This document shows positions 23,886 to 33,023 of a stretch of 55,212 nucleotides of DNA, piece after piece (within the stretch, counting starts at the first letter, position 1; each line of letters begins with the position of its first letter). The stretch comes from Bacteroidia bacterium (GTDB taxonomy: Bacteria; Bacteroidota; Bacteroidia; Bacteroidales; Prolixibacteraceae), in contig JAPLDS010000060.1 of the NCBI GenBank assembly GCA_026391295.1, positions 1 to 55,212 on the forward strand. The letters are read 5' to 3'. The translations under genes were made by a program, and so were the position numbers. The notes beneath the pieces are model-generated. The model was not told where the DNA came from. It searched no databases and was given only the letters and a program-made list of their open reading frames with translations.

Positions 23886-24168
23886 TATTGAGCCCCTTTT
23901 CAAAGATTCGAATGAGTGTGGATAATTGAATATTGCCTTTGGCATTTTCAATTTTAGAGATATGGCTTTTCTTTGTGCCAGCTTTGATGGCCAATTCTTC
24001 TTGTGTCAGATTCGCATTTTTTCGAGCTTCCTTAAGCATCTCACTGACAATGAACATTTGAGCACCTGTCTCGTAACTATTTCGCGTTTCTGTACCTATC
24101 TTGCCATGCTCTAAATCGATGAGCTCATCAAGTGTGGTAATCTTGTTATAGTCTGTTATGGTTTTCAT
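23860..24168 (-). CDS. XRE-family HTH protein, HigA-type antitoxin
   Basis: A 102-residue protein. Residues 1-40 form a leading segment with an ALID-like antitoxin N-terminus (LDELIDLEHGKIGTE). Residues about 42-100 form an XRE helix-turn-helix (LKEARKNANLTQEELAIKAGTKK, SHISKIENAKGNIQ). The layout matches antitoxins paired with HigB/RelE-like toxins, where the toxin gene precedes the antitoxin. Here the preceding frame, ending two bases from its start, retains only the last 26 codons of such a toxin. It may survive as an orphan repressor. Confidence 0.85.
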   Translation of the reverse strand: MKTITDYNKITTLDELIDLEHGKIGTETRNSYETGAQMFIVSEMLKEARKNANLTQEELAIKAGTKKSHISKIENAKGNIQLSTLIRIFEKGLNKKIGLTYL

Positions 24169-24170
24169 AG

Positions 24171-24251
24171 TTATAATTTAAAATACTCATTTTTTAGCTT
24201 CATTGCTTTTTCGATCTCACTCTTTGGTGTCTTTTGAGATTGTTTTCGGAA
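24171..24251 (-). pseudogene. Remnant of a HigB/RelE-like toxin (C-terminus only)
   Basis: Directly upstream of the antitoxin, 26 codons ending in TAA at 24171-24173 read FRKQSQKTPKSEIEKA, then MKLKNEYFKL. This matches the C-terminal end common to the phage-derived Gp49/HigB toxin family (a K-x-x-QKTPKSEIE-type tail). The frame is closed at its left by TAA at 24252-24254, and the following 55 bases have no toxin-like frame, so the gene has lost its N-terminal three quarters. Confidence 0.7.
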
Positions 24252-24307
24252 TTACAGATTTTTTTTTTGAAACAAATAACTAAGACTTAATTTTGGGGTG
24301 GTGTTTG

Positions 24308-24703
24308 TCAATCTAATTTTTTCAGCTCTTCACTATAGTCGTATTGAAGATCTTCGTGGAGGGTATTTATTGATTTTCTTATCCGTTCAAGTTGCCGAAT
24401 AAGGATGTTTTTTATGGCAAGATTATAGCGGAATGGGGCCTCTTTTTTAAATTTCAAACAAAAATAGAGCAGTAGCTCCACTTCGGTGCGCTTTTGTCCT
24501 GAATAGCGAATATTTTGATTGGTAAACACTAAGATTTTACGAATCCCTTTCTTCGCCTGATAGGGAGTGTTTTTATTTAATTCATTAAAACGCTCATCGA
24601 TCTCAGATTTGATCCGTTTGATACGCAGACAAAGGTCAGGAAGATCGGCTGATGGCACATTAATTATGGCGCGCCGTATCTCGGGTAGTGAAGCTTTAGT
24701 CAT
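24308..24703 (-). CDS. Conserved hypothetical protein
   Basis: A 131-residue basic, helical protein with no signal peptide, membrane segment or Cys. The opening (TKASLPEIRRAIINVPSADLP) weakly recalls the DUF6155 group of small Bacteroidota proteins, but I am not sure. Its start overlaps the stop of the DUF3820 gene by four bases (ATGA), so the two are translationally coupled. Function unknown. Confidence 0.65.
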   Translation of the reverse strand: MTKASLPEIRRAIINVPSADLPDLCLRIKRIKSEIDERFNELNKNTPYQAKKGIRKILVFTNQNIRYSGQKRTEVELLLYFCLKFKKEAPFRYNLAIKNILIRQLERIRKSINTLHEDLQYDYSEELKKLD

Positions 24704-24930
24704 CGTTTGTAACGGGGCTTTCTAAGTGGATCGAGCAGATGCTCAAGTCCGTTAAGCTTAATCTCATAAATCGTCTGAAGCAGTATTCCTAATTTCCCCT
24801 CTGGGAATCCTTGTTGCTCGAACCACTCAAGGTACGAAACAGGGAGATCACAGATGGTGGTCCCTTTGTATTTGCCAAATGGCATAGGCATCTGTGTGAC
24901 TAATAATAACAGGTTTGGATCAGCTGGCAT
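24700..24930 (-). CDS. DUF3820 family protein
   Basis: A 76-residue cytosolic protein with the DUF3820 signature MPFGKYKGTTICDLPVSYL followed by a Trp-Phe motif (EWFEQQGFP). The family is widespread and small, and its role is not established. It starts 14 bases after the end of the Cu/Zn efflux gene and overlaps the next gene by four bases, so it is in that operon. Confidence 0.8.
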   Translation of the reverse strand: MPADPNLLLLVTQMPMPFGKYKGTTICDLPVSYLEWFEQQGFPEGKLGILLQTIYEIKLNGLEHLLDPLRKPRYKR

Positions 24931-24944
24931 CGGGTATCTAAATC

Positions 24945-26216
24945 TTACATCTTATAGACTTCACCTTTGTAGATGTAGCCTCCTTGTTCAACCATTAACT
25001 TAACTTTTGCGCCATCAAATCCAGCTCCTGAAACGCTAACCATGCCGGTCGCTAAATCAGCAATTGCATCCTCAACGCCTTCGACTCTCTTGATGTCATT
25101 CTCAACATGCGCCTTGCACTTATTGCAAGTCATCCCTTCGACTAAAAATGTTTTGACAGCCATCTTACTTGTATTTAATATTCTGTTTTTTTCAGCTTTT
25201 GCTGCTAGCCATTTTAAACGAACTCCATTTAGCAACAAAAGTGCCAACAAGATGGATGCCCCAAGATATAGATAGCTATTCCCCATATCCATTTTACCCA
25301 TCTGATCATGATTCATATATCCAGTAAACCATGTTTCGGGTAAGAAACTATCGATAAAAACACCCGCAATCAAAGCTCCACCGATAATGGTAAGCAGGTA
25401 GGCAAGCATCGCACTTTTACCCAGCGATTTCGATAAAACTGAGATAGTAGATACATTGGTGGCTGGTCCTGCCATTAGAAATACGAGGGCCGCGCCAGGA
25501 GATAACCCTTTCATCATTAATACTGCTGCAATAGGAACTGAGCCTGTTGCACAAACGTATAACGGAATCGACACTGCTAAAACTAACAGCATATTCAGCC
25601 ATTTATAGGCGATATAGGTCGTGAAGAAATTCTCTGGTATGATATAGCTCAGAAGTGCAGCTACGGCTAATCCAATAATCAACCATTTAGAGATATCCTG
25701 AAGGAAATCAATAAACCCATAACGCAGTAACTCTTTGATCTTGCCCAAGAAATTTTTAGGTAGCTCATCACTTTCAAGAGTTAACTTAGCTTCACTTTTA
25801 TTTTTTTGAAATAAGTTGGTAACTGATCCTCCCAATACTCCAGTTATAAAAGCTACGATAGGACGAATAACTGCCAAAGGCCATCCTAACATCGAGTAGG
25901 TTACCATAATAGAGTCGATACCTGTTTGGGGTGTTGAGATTAAGAATGAGACTGTGGCTCCTTTAGATGCACCATTTTTCATAAATGAGAGTCCTGCCGG
26001 GATTACGCCACAGGAACAAAGTGGCAGCGGAACACCTAAAAGGGATGCGTTTACGGTTGATTTAAGGTCATTTCCACCCATGAACTTAGCGATACGCTCC
26101 TTCCGGATAAAAACATGCAAAAAGCCTGCAAAAAAGAAACCTATCAATAGGTAGAGGGCCATCTCATTGAAAAGTTCCCAGAACGTCTTAAAATATCCAA
26201 TGATTAGTTGTTCCAT
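24945..26216 (-). CDS. SO_0444 family Cu/Zn efflux permease with C-terminal HMA domain
   Basis: An inner-membrane permease of the DUF318 type, about 423 residues from the preferred start, with roughly ten membrane segments. The hallmark PLPLCSCGVIPAG lies near residue 60, and a second small-residue-rich core (GSVPIAAVLMMKGLSPG) in the second half. The last 70 residues are a heavy-metal-associated domain with the metal-binding motif GMTCNKC. Starting at ATG 26214-26216 (MEQLIIGYF) is better than the longer open frame to 26273, because a TAnnTTTG promoter element lies inside that extension. Probably exports Cu+ or Zn2+ from the cytoplasm; the HMA domain would deliver or sense metal. Confidence 0.88.
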   Translation of the reverse strand: MEQLIIGYFKTFWELFNEMALYLLIGFFFAGFLHVFIRKERIAKFMGGNDLKSTVNASLLGVPLPLCSCGVIPAGLSFMKNGASKGATVSFLISTPQTGIDSIMVTYSMLGWPLAVIRPIVAFITGVLGGSVTNLFQKNKSEAKLTLESDELPKNFLGKIKELLRYGFIDFLQDISKWLIIGLAVAALLSYIIPENFFTTYIAYKWLNMLLVLAVSIPLYVCATGSVPIAAVLMMKGLSPGAALVFLMAGPATNVSTISVLSKSLGKSAMLAYLLTIIGGALIAGVFIDSFLPETWFTGYMNHDQMGKMDMGNSYLYLGASILLALLLLNGVRLKWLAAKAEKNRILNTSKMAVKTFLVEGMTCNKCKAHVENDIKRVEGVEDAIADLATGMVSVSGAGFDGAKVKLMVEQGGYIYKGEVYKM

Positions 26217-26240
26217 TTGTGTAGTTCTGAAATATAGTAC

Positions 26241-26273
26241 CAAAGATAATCTATTCCAGTCTTTAAAAATCAA
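26241..26273 (-). promoter_or_regulatory. Promoter of the Cu/Zn efflux operon
   Basis: On the minus strand, TTG at 26273-26271, 22 bases, then TATCTTTG at 26248-26241. Initiation would fall near 26234, about 18 bases before the ATG at 26216, which supports the shorter start. Confidence 0.55.
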
Positions 26274-26285
26274 TCACCCCAACTT

Positions 26286-27044
26286 TTATTGTGCTAAGAA
26301 AATGTACGTGATGGTCCCTTTTTGGCGCTCAGGAGCTTTTGGGTCTTCGTTGAAAATGGTCTTTTCAGCAGCCTGTTTAGCATAAGCCAAGATCATTAAA
26401 TCAGTAATTTTAGGATTTGGACGATGCTCGGCTTTTATGACCACTCCGTCTCGACCAACGACAATGTCAACAATAACTTCGCCTCCACCTTCAGCCAAAT
26501 AGACTGGTATTGGTAAATAGGCATGGAATCTATTCTCAAGCGAGTAGTGGATATTTGATTTCCCCTTGAAATTCGATTGTTTCACCTCTTCACGAGTCTT
26601 GCCCACCGCATTATCGGCAGGCATATGGATATCTCCGATTTCAGGAATTTTCTTGGCTAGTGTTTTGTTAACCTCCCCAACAAGTTTCTTGGCTGCAGCA
26701 ATCTCATCTTGATACGCTTTGTCGAAAAAAGGATCTCTCGACGAGGTTGAGGATTTACTATCCCCTTTAGCCGCATCGTTAACGGCCCTATTTGAGGCAT
26801 TCTGAGAAGATCCAGCCTTTTTTTGCTGAACAGGTTCTAGCTCTTTATCCTTTTTCTTCTCCGGTTCTGGTGGTGGAATAAAAGGCGCTAATTCTTTAAT
26901 TTCCAGAGATAAGATTTCAACTTTAGCTTGGTTCTTGGTGTTGAGATGGGAGAGTATAAGAGCAATTAATATCAGGATGTGAAAGATCAACGTGGCCATG
27001 ACCCCGTAGATATTTTTTTGATATATCGATTTTATTTTTCCCAT
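26286..27044 (-). CDS. TonB-like energy transducer protein
   Basis: A 252-residue protein with a short cytoplasmic N-terminus, one membrane helix (about 14-34), a Pro/Glu/Lys-rich linker (FIPPPEPEKKKDKELEP) and a C-terminal domain resembling the TonB fold (GGGEVIVDIVVGRDGVVIKAEHRP, ending in GTITYIFLAQ). TonB proteins pass proton-motive energy to outer-membrane transporters such as SusC. No ExbB/ExbD genes lie beside it, so it may share a complex encoded elsewhere. It diverges from topB. Confidence 0.75.
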   Translation of the reverse strand: MGKIKSIYQKNIYGVMATLIFHILILIALILSHLNTKNQAKVEILSLEIKELAPFIPPPEPEKKKDKELEPVQQKKAGSSQNASNRAVNDAAKGDSKSSTSSRDPFFDKAYQDEIAAAKKLVGEVNKTLAKKIPEIGDIHMPADNAVGKTREEVKQSNFKGKSNIHYSLENRFHAYLPIPVYLAEGGGEVIVDIVVGRDGVVIKAEHRPNPKITDLMILAYAKQAAEKTIFNEDPKAPERQKGTITYIFLAQ

Positions 27045-27076
27045 TTTCTGCGGGTAAAAATAAGCATTTTAGTTGG

Positions 27077-27111
27077 CTGGTTTAAGCTCTTTGAAGATAA
27101 TCTTTAACCAG
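27077..27111. promoter_or_regulatory. Inverted repeat immediately before topB
   Basis: CTGGTTTAAG at 27077-27086 and CTTTAACCAG at 27102-27111 pair with one mismatch across a 15-base loop. The ATG at 27115 follows directly. It could be an operator or a leader hairpin that affects translation. Confidence 0.4.
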
Positions 27112-27114
27112 CGT

Positions 27115-29541
27115 ATGCTTATGAAGCGAAAGTCAACTACCTTTGAACTTCTAACTAAAAATGATCTAGTGAGAGTTTGTATTGCAGAAAAACCAAGTGT
27201 TGCCAAGGAAATAGCTTCTATCTTAGGAGCTAGTACTCGCATGGATGGTTATTACGAAGGTAATGGCTATCAGATTACTTGGACTTTTGGTCATTTATGC
27301 ACTTTGAAAGAACCTCACGATTATTCCGATCGATGGAAGTCATGGGATATGCGCGCCTTGCCCATGTTGCCTGACAAATTTGGCATTAAACTGATCAACG
27401 ATAATGGGGTAAAGAAGCAGTTTGGCATCATCGAAAAGCTTGTGAATAGTGCCGATGAGGTTATAAACTGCGGTGATGCTGGCCAAGAGGGCGAATTGAT
27501 TCAACGTTGGGTCTTAGCGAAAGCGGGAAATACGAAACCCCTTAAACGACTTTGGATTTCGTCGCTGACAGAAGAGGCTATCAAAGAGGGTTTTGACCAT
27601 CTGCGTGATGGTCATGATTTTGATAACCTTTATGCCGCTGGTAGCGCACGAGCGATTGGCGATTGGTTATTGGGGATGAATGCGACTCGCTTATATACGC
27701 TGAAATATGGTCAAAACAAACAAGTGTTGTCCATTGGAAGGGTGCAGACCCCAACCTTGTCATTGATCGTTACTCGACAACTCGAGATTGATAACTTCAA
27801 GTCGGAACCCTATTGGGAACTGAAAACAAATTATAGAGACGTGATTTTTTCGGCCACATCTGGTCGATTTGCTTCCGCTGAAGAGGGTGCTGTTAGGCTG
27901 GCAGATATTGTTGATCATGAGTTTTTTGTGATGTCGTATGATCGTAAAACGGGCAGTGAAGCTCCATTGCGACTATTTGATTTGACTTCATTGCAAGTTG
28001 ATGGGAATCGTAAATATGGCTTTACAGCTGATGAGACTTTGAAATTAATCCAAAGCCTGTACGAGAAGAAACTCACGACCTATCCTCGCGTTGACACCAC
28101 CTATTTGTCTGAAGATCTATTTGATAAGGTTCCTGGTATATTGGCTAAGCTAACTCCTTACCAGGATTTAGTAGCTCCACTTCTTGCCAAGAAGATCACG
28201 AAGTCATCGAAAGTTTTTGACGACAAAAAGATAACCGATCACCATGCCATTATCCCAACCGGAATTCTATCAAATAGCTTAACACCGGATGAGCGTAAGG
28301 TTTATGATATGGTGGCTCGACGATTTATTAATGTCTTTTATCCCGATTGTAAAGTCTCGAACGTCACAGTTGTTGGAGAGGTTAATAATGTTGAATTTAA
28401 GGTTACTGGAAAGCAGATTTTGGAGCCAGGATGGCGGGTTGTTTATCAAGGCGATTCGAGTAAACCATCTGCCGACGAAAATATATTGCCTTTATTTGAA
28501 AAAGGTGAACACGGCCCGCATCAGCCTGAATTAGGCGAAAAGATGACGCAACCGCCAAAACATTATTCTGAAGCTACGCTATTGCGGGCTATGGAGACAG
28601 CAGGAAAAAATATCGACGATGATGAGCTTCGCGATCTGATGAAGCAAAATGGGATCGGACGACCTTCAACGCGGGCTAACATCATAGAGACCCTATTTCG
28701 TCGCAAATATATTGCACGCGACAAGAAAAGAATTATTGCCAATCCTACCGGTATTGAGCTTATTCAAGTTATTGAAAATGAGTTATTAAAATCGGCTGAA
28801 TTGACTGGGCTATGGGAGAAGAAACTCCGTATGATCGAGGAGGGCAAATACGAAATCGCATCTTTTATGGCTGAATTAAAAGAGATGGTTTCTGAGATTG
28901 TACTTCAAGTTAAACAGTCGACTGGTAAAGTTATTACCATGGCTCCGGAAGAGGTAAAGGTAGAGGTTGAAAAGAAATCTCAACAACCAAAGGCAACGAA
29001 GGAGCCAGAGCCGAAACAAAAATTAACTTGTCCGAAGTGCAAGAGTGGTGAAGTTGTTAAAGGTAAGACGGTTTGGGGTTGTTCTGCATATAAAGAGGGG
29101 TGTGCGTTTCGAATTCCATTCGTATTTAATGGTCATAAACTCACGGAACGGTCCATACGAATGATTTGTCAAAAGGGTAGGAGCGGTGAAGTAAAGTGCT
29201 TGAATGAAGATAAAAAAGAAGTTTTAGGGTCAGTTTGTTTAAATAGTGATTTTACGTTGAGGTTTGAGTCTGCAGCTCCGGTTGAATTAGTTTGTCCGAG
29301 ATGTCAAATTGGGAAGATCATCAAGGGGAATTCAGCATGGGGATGTTCCGAATTTAGAAATGGGTGCACCATGCGTATTCCTTTTGTTTTTGGAGCAAAG
29401 AATTTATCAGATGCGCAACTTGAACAGTTAGTTTTGAAAGGTAAGACCAGTAAAATAAGTGGTTTTATGACTGCGGAGGGTTCGAAACTTGATGGTCGCT
29501 TATTTTTGAATCAAATTTTTAATCTGGAACTTGAAAAGTAG
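27115..29541 (+). CDS. topB: DNA topoisomerase III
   Basis: A type IA topoisomerase that decatenates and relaxes negatively supercoiled DNA. It has about 808 residues from ATG 27115; ATG 27121 is an equally good start and the longer frame needs TTG at 27073. The Toprim domain opens with VCIAEKPSVAKEIA and holds the acidic triad region (NCGDAGQEGELI). The active-site Tyr is in the TTYPRVDTTYL segment. The QNGIGRPSTRANIIETL motif is present. After the core there are two copies of a zinc-ribbon-like module (CPKC ... WGCSAYKEGCAFRIPFVF and CPRC ... WGCSEFRNGCTMRIPFVF). It lies upstream of folE on the same strand but with its own promoter in between. Confidence 0.96.
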   Translation: MLMKRKSTTFELLTKNDLVRVCIAEKPSVAKEIASILGASTRMDGYYEGNGYQITWTFGHLCTLKEPHDYSDRWKSWDMRALPMLPDKFGIKLINDNGVKKQFGIIEKLVNSADEVINCGDAGQEGELIQRWVLAKAGNTKPLKRLWISSLTEEAIKEGFDHLRDGHDFDNLYAAGSARAIGDWLLGMNATRLYTLKYGQNKQVLSIGRVQTPTLSLIVTRQLEIDNFKSEPYWELKTNYRDVIFSATSGRFASAEEGAVRLADIVDHEFFVMSYDRKTGSEAPLRLFDLTSLQVDGNRKYGFTADETLKLIQSLYEKKLTTYPRVDTTYLSEDLFDKVPGILAKLTPYQDLVAPLLAKKITKSSKVFDDKKITDHHAIIPTGILSNSLTPDERKVYDMVARRFINVFYPDCKVSNVTVVGEVNNVEFKVTGKQILEPGWRVVYQGDSSKPSADENILPLFEKGEHGPHQPELGEKMTQPPKHYSEATLLRAMETAGKNIDDDELRDLMKQNGIGRPSTRANIIETLFRRKYIARDKKRIIANPTGIELIQVIENELLKSAELTGLWEKKLRMIEEGKYEIASFMAELKEMVSEIVLQVKQSTGKVITMAPEEVKVEVEKKSQQPKATKEPEPKQKLTCPKCKSGEVVKGKTVWGCSAYKEGCAFRIPFVFNGHKLTERSIRMICQKGRSGEVKCLNEDKKEVLGSVCLNSDFTLRFESAAPVELVCPRCQIGKIIKGNSAWGCSEFRNGCTMRIPFVFGAKNLSDAQLEQLVLKGKTSKISGFMTAEGSKLDGRLFLNQIFNLELEK

Positions 29542-29557
29542 ATTTTTAAAACGACTA

Positions 29558-29565
29558 TATTTTTG
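29558..29565 (+). promoter_or_regulatory. Candidate -7 element for folE
   Basis: TATTTTTG (TAnnTTTG), 54 bases before the folE ATG. A TTG at 29531-29533 is 24 bases away, a little too far for a good -33 element. Confidence 0.35.
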
Positions 29566-29619
29566 TTGAACATTTGACCTGATGATGTGTTATGTTTATA
29601 ATTCGTAAAGATTAAAAAT

Positions 29620-30246
29620 ATGAAATTTTCATTGCACCAAGAAGATAATGTAGGTTATAGTAAAGTAGAACTATACAATGAGGCTAATGTATTAAAGATT
29701 GCAGACCATTATCGCGAGATTTTAAAGTTGCTAGGTGAGGATACTGAGCGTGAGGGTATTCTTCAATCGCCCGTCCGTATTGCCAAATCGATGCAGTTTT
29801 TGACTCAAGGATACAATATGGATCCTGATGAGATTCTTAAATCTGCCCTTTTTAAAGAAGATTATCGTCAGATGGTTATCGTTAAAGATATTGAGATCTA
29901 TTCTCTATGTGAGCATCATATGCTTCCGTTTGTTGGAAAAGCTTACGTGGCCTATATTCCCAATGGTTACATTACTGGCTTAAGCAAGATTGCTCGCGTT
30001 GTGGAGGCGTTTTCGCGACGATTGCAAGTGCAAGAGCGTCTAACTACCCAGATTAAAGATTGCATCCAGAATGCCCTTAATCCGTTAGGTGTGGCTGTTG
30101 TTATTGAGGCAAAGCATATGTGTATGAGTATGCGTGGTGTTGAGAAACAGAATTCGGTTACCACGACCTCTGATTTTACTGGAGCATTTCAGAAAGAGGC
30201 TACTCGTCAAGAGTTCATTAAATTGATTAGTTCTAATTTGTCATAG
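29620..30246 (+). CDS. folE: GTP cyclohydrolase I
   Basis: Converts GTP to 7,8-dihydroneopterin triphosphate, the first step of folate synthesis (or, through QueD, of queuosine). 208 residues, normal length for FolE type I. The zinc site CEHHMLPF is intact, with the third ligand in the [13 protein letters not shown] segment. The substrate region SPVRIAKSM and the [21 protein letters not shown] helix are also present. Single gene, with promoter-like sequence on both sides. Confidence 0.97.
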   Translation: MKFSLHQEDNVGYSKVELYNEANVLKIADHYREILKLLGEDTEREGILQSPVRIAKSMQFLTQGYNMDPDEILKSALFKEDYRQMVIVKDIEIYSLCEHHMLPFVGKAYVAYIPNGYITGLSKIARVVEAFSRRLQVQERLTTQIKDCIQNALNPLGVAVVIEAKHMCMSMRGVEKQNSVTTTSDFTGAFQKEATRQEFIKLISSNLS

Positions 30247-30338
30247 GAATAATCTGGCATTTAGGGTGTTAGATTTTATTTCTGTGCGCATGGCATGGTA
30301 ATGTGTCATGTCGTGGTTCATTCCCTTTTAGATTTTTG

Positions 30339-30346
30339 TAATTTTG
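30339..30346 (+). promoter_or_regulatory. Candidate -7 element for fabD
   Basis: TAATTTTG (TAnnTTTG), 25 bases before the fabD ATG. No clear -33 partner. Confidence 0.35.
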
Positions 30347-30371
30347 TGGTCTAATCTAAGAACTCAAAATT

Positions 30372-31262
30372 ATGAAGGCATATGTTTTTCCCGGTCAGGG
30401 TGCACAGTTTGTCGGTATGGGTAAAGATCTATACGACAACTCTTCTGTGGCAAGGGATCTCTTTGAAAAAGCAAATACTATTTTAGGTTTTCGCATTACC
30501 GATCTGATGTTTGAAGGTACTGACGAAGATTTACGTCAAACCAATGTTACCCAGCCTGCTATCTTTCTTCATTCGGTTCTGTTGGCTAAGTCTTTAGGCG
30601 ATAGTTTTAAGCCTGATATGGTAGCTGGTCATTCCCTTGGTGAGTTTTCGGCTCTTGTGGCCTCAGGAGCTCTATCTTTTGAGGATGGACTGCTATTAGT
30701 GTCTAAGCGAGCTGTCGCGATGCAGAAGGCATGTGAACTTCAGGAATCAACGATGGCTGCTATTGTTGGCTTGGAGGATGAGGTTGTTGAACAAGTCTGT
30801 AGTTCAATCGATGAGGTGGTGGTTCCCGCGAACTACAACTGTCCTGGACAGCTTGTTATTTCGGGATCACTAAAAGGTATTGATTTGGCTTGTGAGAAGC
30901 TAACGGAGGCTGGTGCGAAACGTGCTATAAAGTTAAGCGTTGGGGGAGCTTTTCATTCACCGTTGATGGAGCCAGCAAGGGCAGAGTTAGCAGAAGCGAT
31001 TCATGGCACAACTTTCAGTGCACCTGTTTGTCCAATCTACCAAAATGTTACTGCAAGTGCAGTCATTGATCCAATTCAAATTAAAGAGAATTTAATTGCT
31101 CAGCTAACTGCTCCAGTACGTTGGACTAAGACTGTTGTGGCGATGCTCGCTGATGGTTGTGATTCGTTTACAGAGGTTGGTCCAGGGCAAGTGCTTCAAG
31201 GTTTAGTTAAGAAGGTTGATCGTTCGGTTGAGACATTTGGTGTTAACACCTATCAAGGATAA
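30372..31262 (+). CDS. fabD: Malonyl-CoA:ACP transacylase
   Basis: Moves malonyl groups to acyl carrier protein for fatty acid synthesis. 296 residues. The GQGAQ motif is at 8-12, the nucleophile S88 sits in GHSLGEFSAL, the Arg of the SKRAVAMQKA helix binds the malonyl carboxylate, and catalytic H195 is in GGAFHSPLMEP. No other fab genes are near; the gene is monocistronic, with an excellent terminator after it. Confidence 0.97.
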   Translation: MKAYVFPGQGAQFVGMGKDLYDNSSVARDLFEKANTILGFRITDLMFEGTDEDLRQTNVTQPAIFLHSVLLAKSLGDSFKPDMVAGHSLGEFSALVASGALSFEDGLLLVSKRAVAMQKACELQESTMAAIVGLEDEVVEQVCSSIDEVVVPANYNCPGQLVISGSLKGIDLACEKLTEAGAKRAIKLSVGGAFHSPLMEPARAELAEAIHGTTFSAPVCPIYQNVTASAVIDPIQIKENLIAQLTAPVRWTKTVVAMLADGCDSFTEVGPGQVLQGLVKKVDRSVETFGVNTYQG

Positions 31263-31316
31263 AAATCAGCATACTTCAAGCTTTTCATTTATTAGATTTA
31301 TCTTGTCGTGTAAGGG

Positions 31317-31359
31317 ATAAAAAAAAGAGAGCAGGTCATTTGACCTGCTCTCTTTTTTT
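31317..31359. terminator. Strong bidirectional terminator between fabD and the SusCD genes
   Basis: Near-perfect palindrome: 31321-31338 pairs with 31341-31358, with A6 on one side and T7 on the other. It serves the convergent fabD and SusD genes. Confidence 0.92.
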
Positions 31360-31374
31360 GTTTATGTTAATTGA

Positions 31375-33003
31375 CTATTTAAGTAGCCACATAATTGAGT
31401 ATTCAGTATCTCCACCTAGTTTAGCAATTGCTGCTTGGTAGTTATCTGCATTGTTTGCCATTTCTGTTTCAGGATATCTAAAACGTAATGGGAAGTTATG
31501 AAGACCATTTGCTAGTTCTCCATTTCTTTCGAATGCAGGAAGTCTAGTTCTTCTGTGATCAGCATAACCTTCTACGGCAACCATGAAGTGACCCAGCCAT
31601 TTTTGAAGAGCAATTTTAGCTAATTGTTGGTTGGTAGTTCCAGCTGTTGGGAAAGCGGCTCTCGCATTCGTAAAGTAGTTACTTGCAAGAGTTACACCCC
31701 ATCTTGAATTTGCTAAGGTAACACCAGCATTGTAGTATCCAGCTGCACCTGCTGCAGGAATATATCCTTTAACTGCTGCTTCTGCAAGTAAGAACTGAAC
31801 CTCGTCAGCTTGCATCACCGTTGCTTTCAGCAAGGAGTGTGAAGCCTGATTCAACAACTTAGAGAATTTAGAGACTTTGTAGTTGTAAATCGTTGTTGGG
31901 AAATCCCAGCTTCCGTTAGCAACCAATACATTCTCATACATTCCTGCAGTATAACCTGAATAAAGGGTTAATGAATCTACAATAAATGGAGCCGATGATT
32001 TTATTGCAGGTTTAGACCTGTCAATATATTCGTAGGTTGAAGAATATGTAAAGCCATTTGGATCAGTCGTATTTACCACTGTGTTGTTGTTCGCAGATAC
32101 ATTGGTCCAAGGTTTTTCAATTGGAGCAACCCATACTGCTAGACGACCATCGTTAAGCGCTTTCAAACTATCAACCAATGTTTTACTTGGGCGGAAGATT
32201 TGGAAGTTATCGCTATAACCATCTAAAGACATTGGCCAGTTGTAACTACGATCCCCAGTAAGATATGGAATTGCAGCATTGTCAGCATTTGAGCTTAAAA
32301 GTGGTAAGGCAGAAACTGCAGCAATTGAAGCGGCAGCACCAGGAAGATTTTTACTAGCTCTCATCAACAAACGAAGTTGTAATGAGTTCGCAAGTTTAAT
32401 CCACTTTGATTTGCTACCTGCATACTGAATGTCAGATGCTGCGTCGATAGTTTCTGTGCCTGCAGCAATTAATGCGGCAGCATTCTGTAAGTCTTTAATT
32501 AGAGCAGGATAGATCGTACTCTGATCATCAAACTTAGGGAATAGAATTCCATCTTGACCACGAAGACCTTCGGTGTAGTAGATGTCACCATATAAGTCAG
32601 TCGCCGTAGACCAAAGAATTGCTTTGTAGATTAAGAAGATACCTTCGTAGCTTTTCAAACCTAATTTGTGCACTTGGTCAATAGCCGCTTGAGTTAATTT
32701 AATAGGAGCTGTAATCCCATAAAGATCACTCTTTGGTTTGGTAAAACTCTTGTAGATGTTATCATCAGAACTTCTGTTGCCTTGCATGTATTGAACAGCG
32801 CAAGCAAGCGTTCTTGATCCTGCTCCACCTTCAGATTGGTAGGCAAATGAAGTCTGTTGAATGATAGATGACAACAATAGACTTGGTGTTGCAGACTCTA
32901 CTGCATTACGCTTTTCTAAGATGTCAGATTGTCTTAGAAACTGTTTCTCACAGCTTGTTAGAACAAGTAGCGTAAGGATTAATATTGATATCTGTTTTTT
33001 CAT
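31375..33003 (-). CDS. SusD/RagB-family outer-membrane lipoprotein
   Basis: Surface glycan- or nutrient-binding partner of the SusC protein encoded upstream. About 542 residues from ATG 33001-33003. This start gives a textbook lipoprotein signal (MKKQISILILTLLVLTSC, Cys18). The open frame extends seven codons further to 33024, where it would overlap the SusC stop, but that start adds nothing useful. It looks like the SusD-like_2 subgroup (repeated helical pairs, ALLKATVMQADEVQFLLAEAAVKG near the C-terminus). The substrate is not predictable. Confidence 0.92.
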   Translation of the reverse strand: MKKQISILILTLLVLTSCEKQFLRQSDILEKRNAVESATPSLLLSSIIQQTSFAYQSEGGAGSRTLACAVQYMQGNRSSDDNIYKSFTKPKSDLYGITAPIKLTQAAIDQVHKLGLKSYEGIFLIYKAILWSTATDLYGDIYYTEGLRGQDGILFPKFDDQSTIYPALIKDLQNAAALIAAGTETIDAASDIQYAGSKSKWIKLANSLQLRLLMRASKNLPGAAASIAAVSALPLLSSNADNAAIPYLTGDRSYNWPMSLDGYSDNFQIFRPSKTLVDSLKALNDGRLAVWVAPIEKPWTNVSANNNTVVNTTDPNGFTYSSTYEYIDRSKPAIKSSAPFIVDSLTLYSGYTAGMYENVLVANGSWDFPTTIYNYKVSKFSKLLNQASHSLLKATVMQADEVQFLLAEAAVKGYIPAAGAAGYYNAGVTLANSRWGVTLASNYFTNARAAFPTAGTTNQQLAKIALQKWLGHFMVAVEGYADHRRTRLPAFERNGELANGLHNFPLRFRYPETEMANNADNYQAAIAKLGGDTEYSIMWLLK

Positions 33004-33023
33004 AATTGCAATTAATTTAAGCA

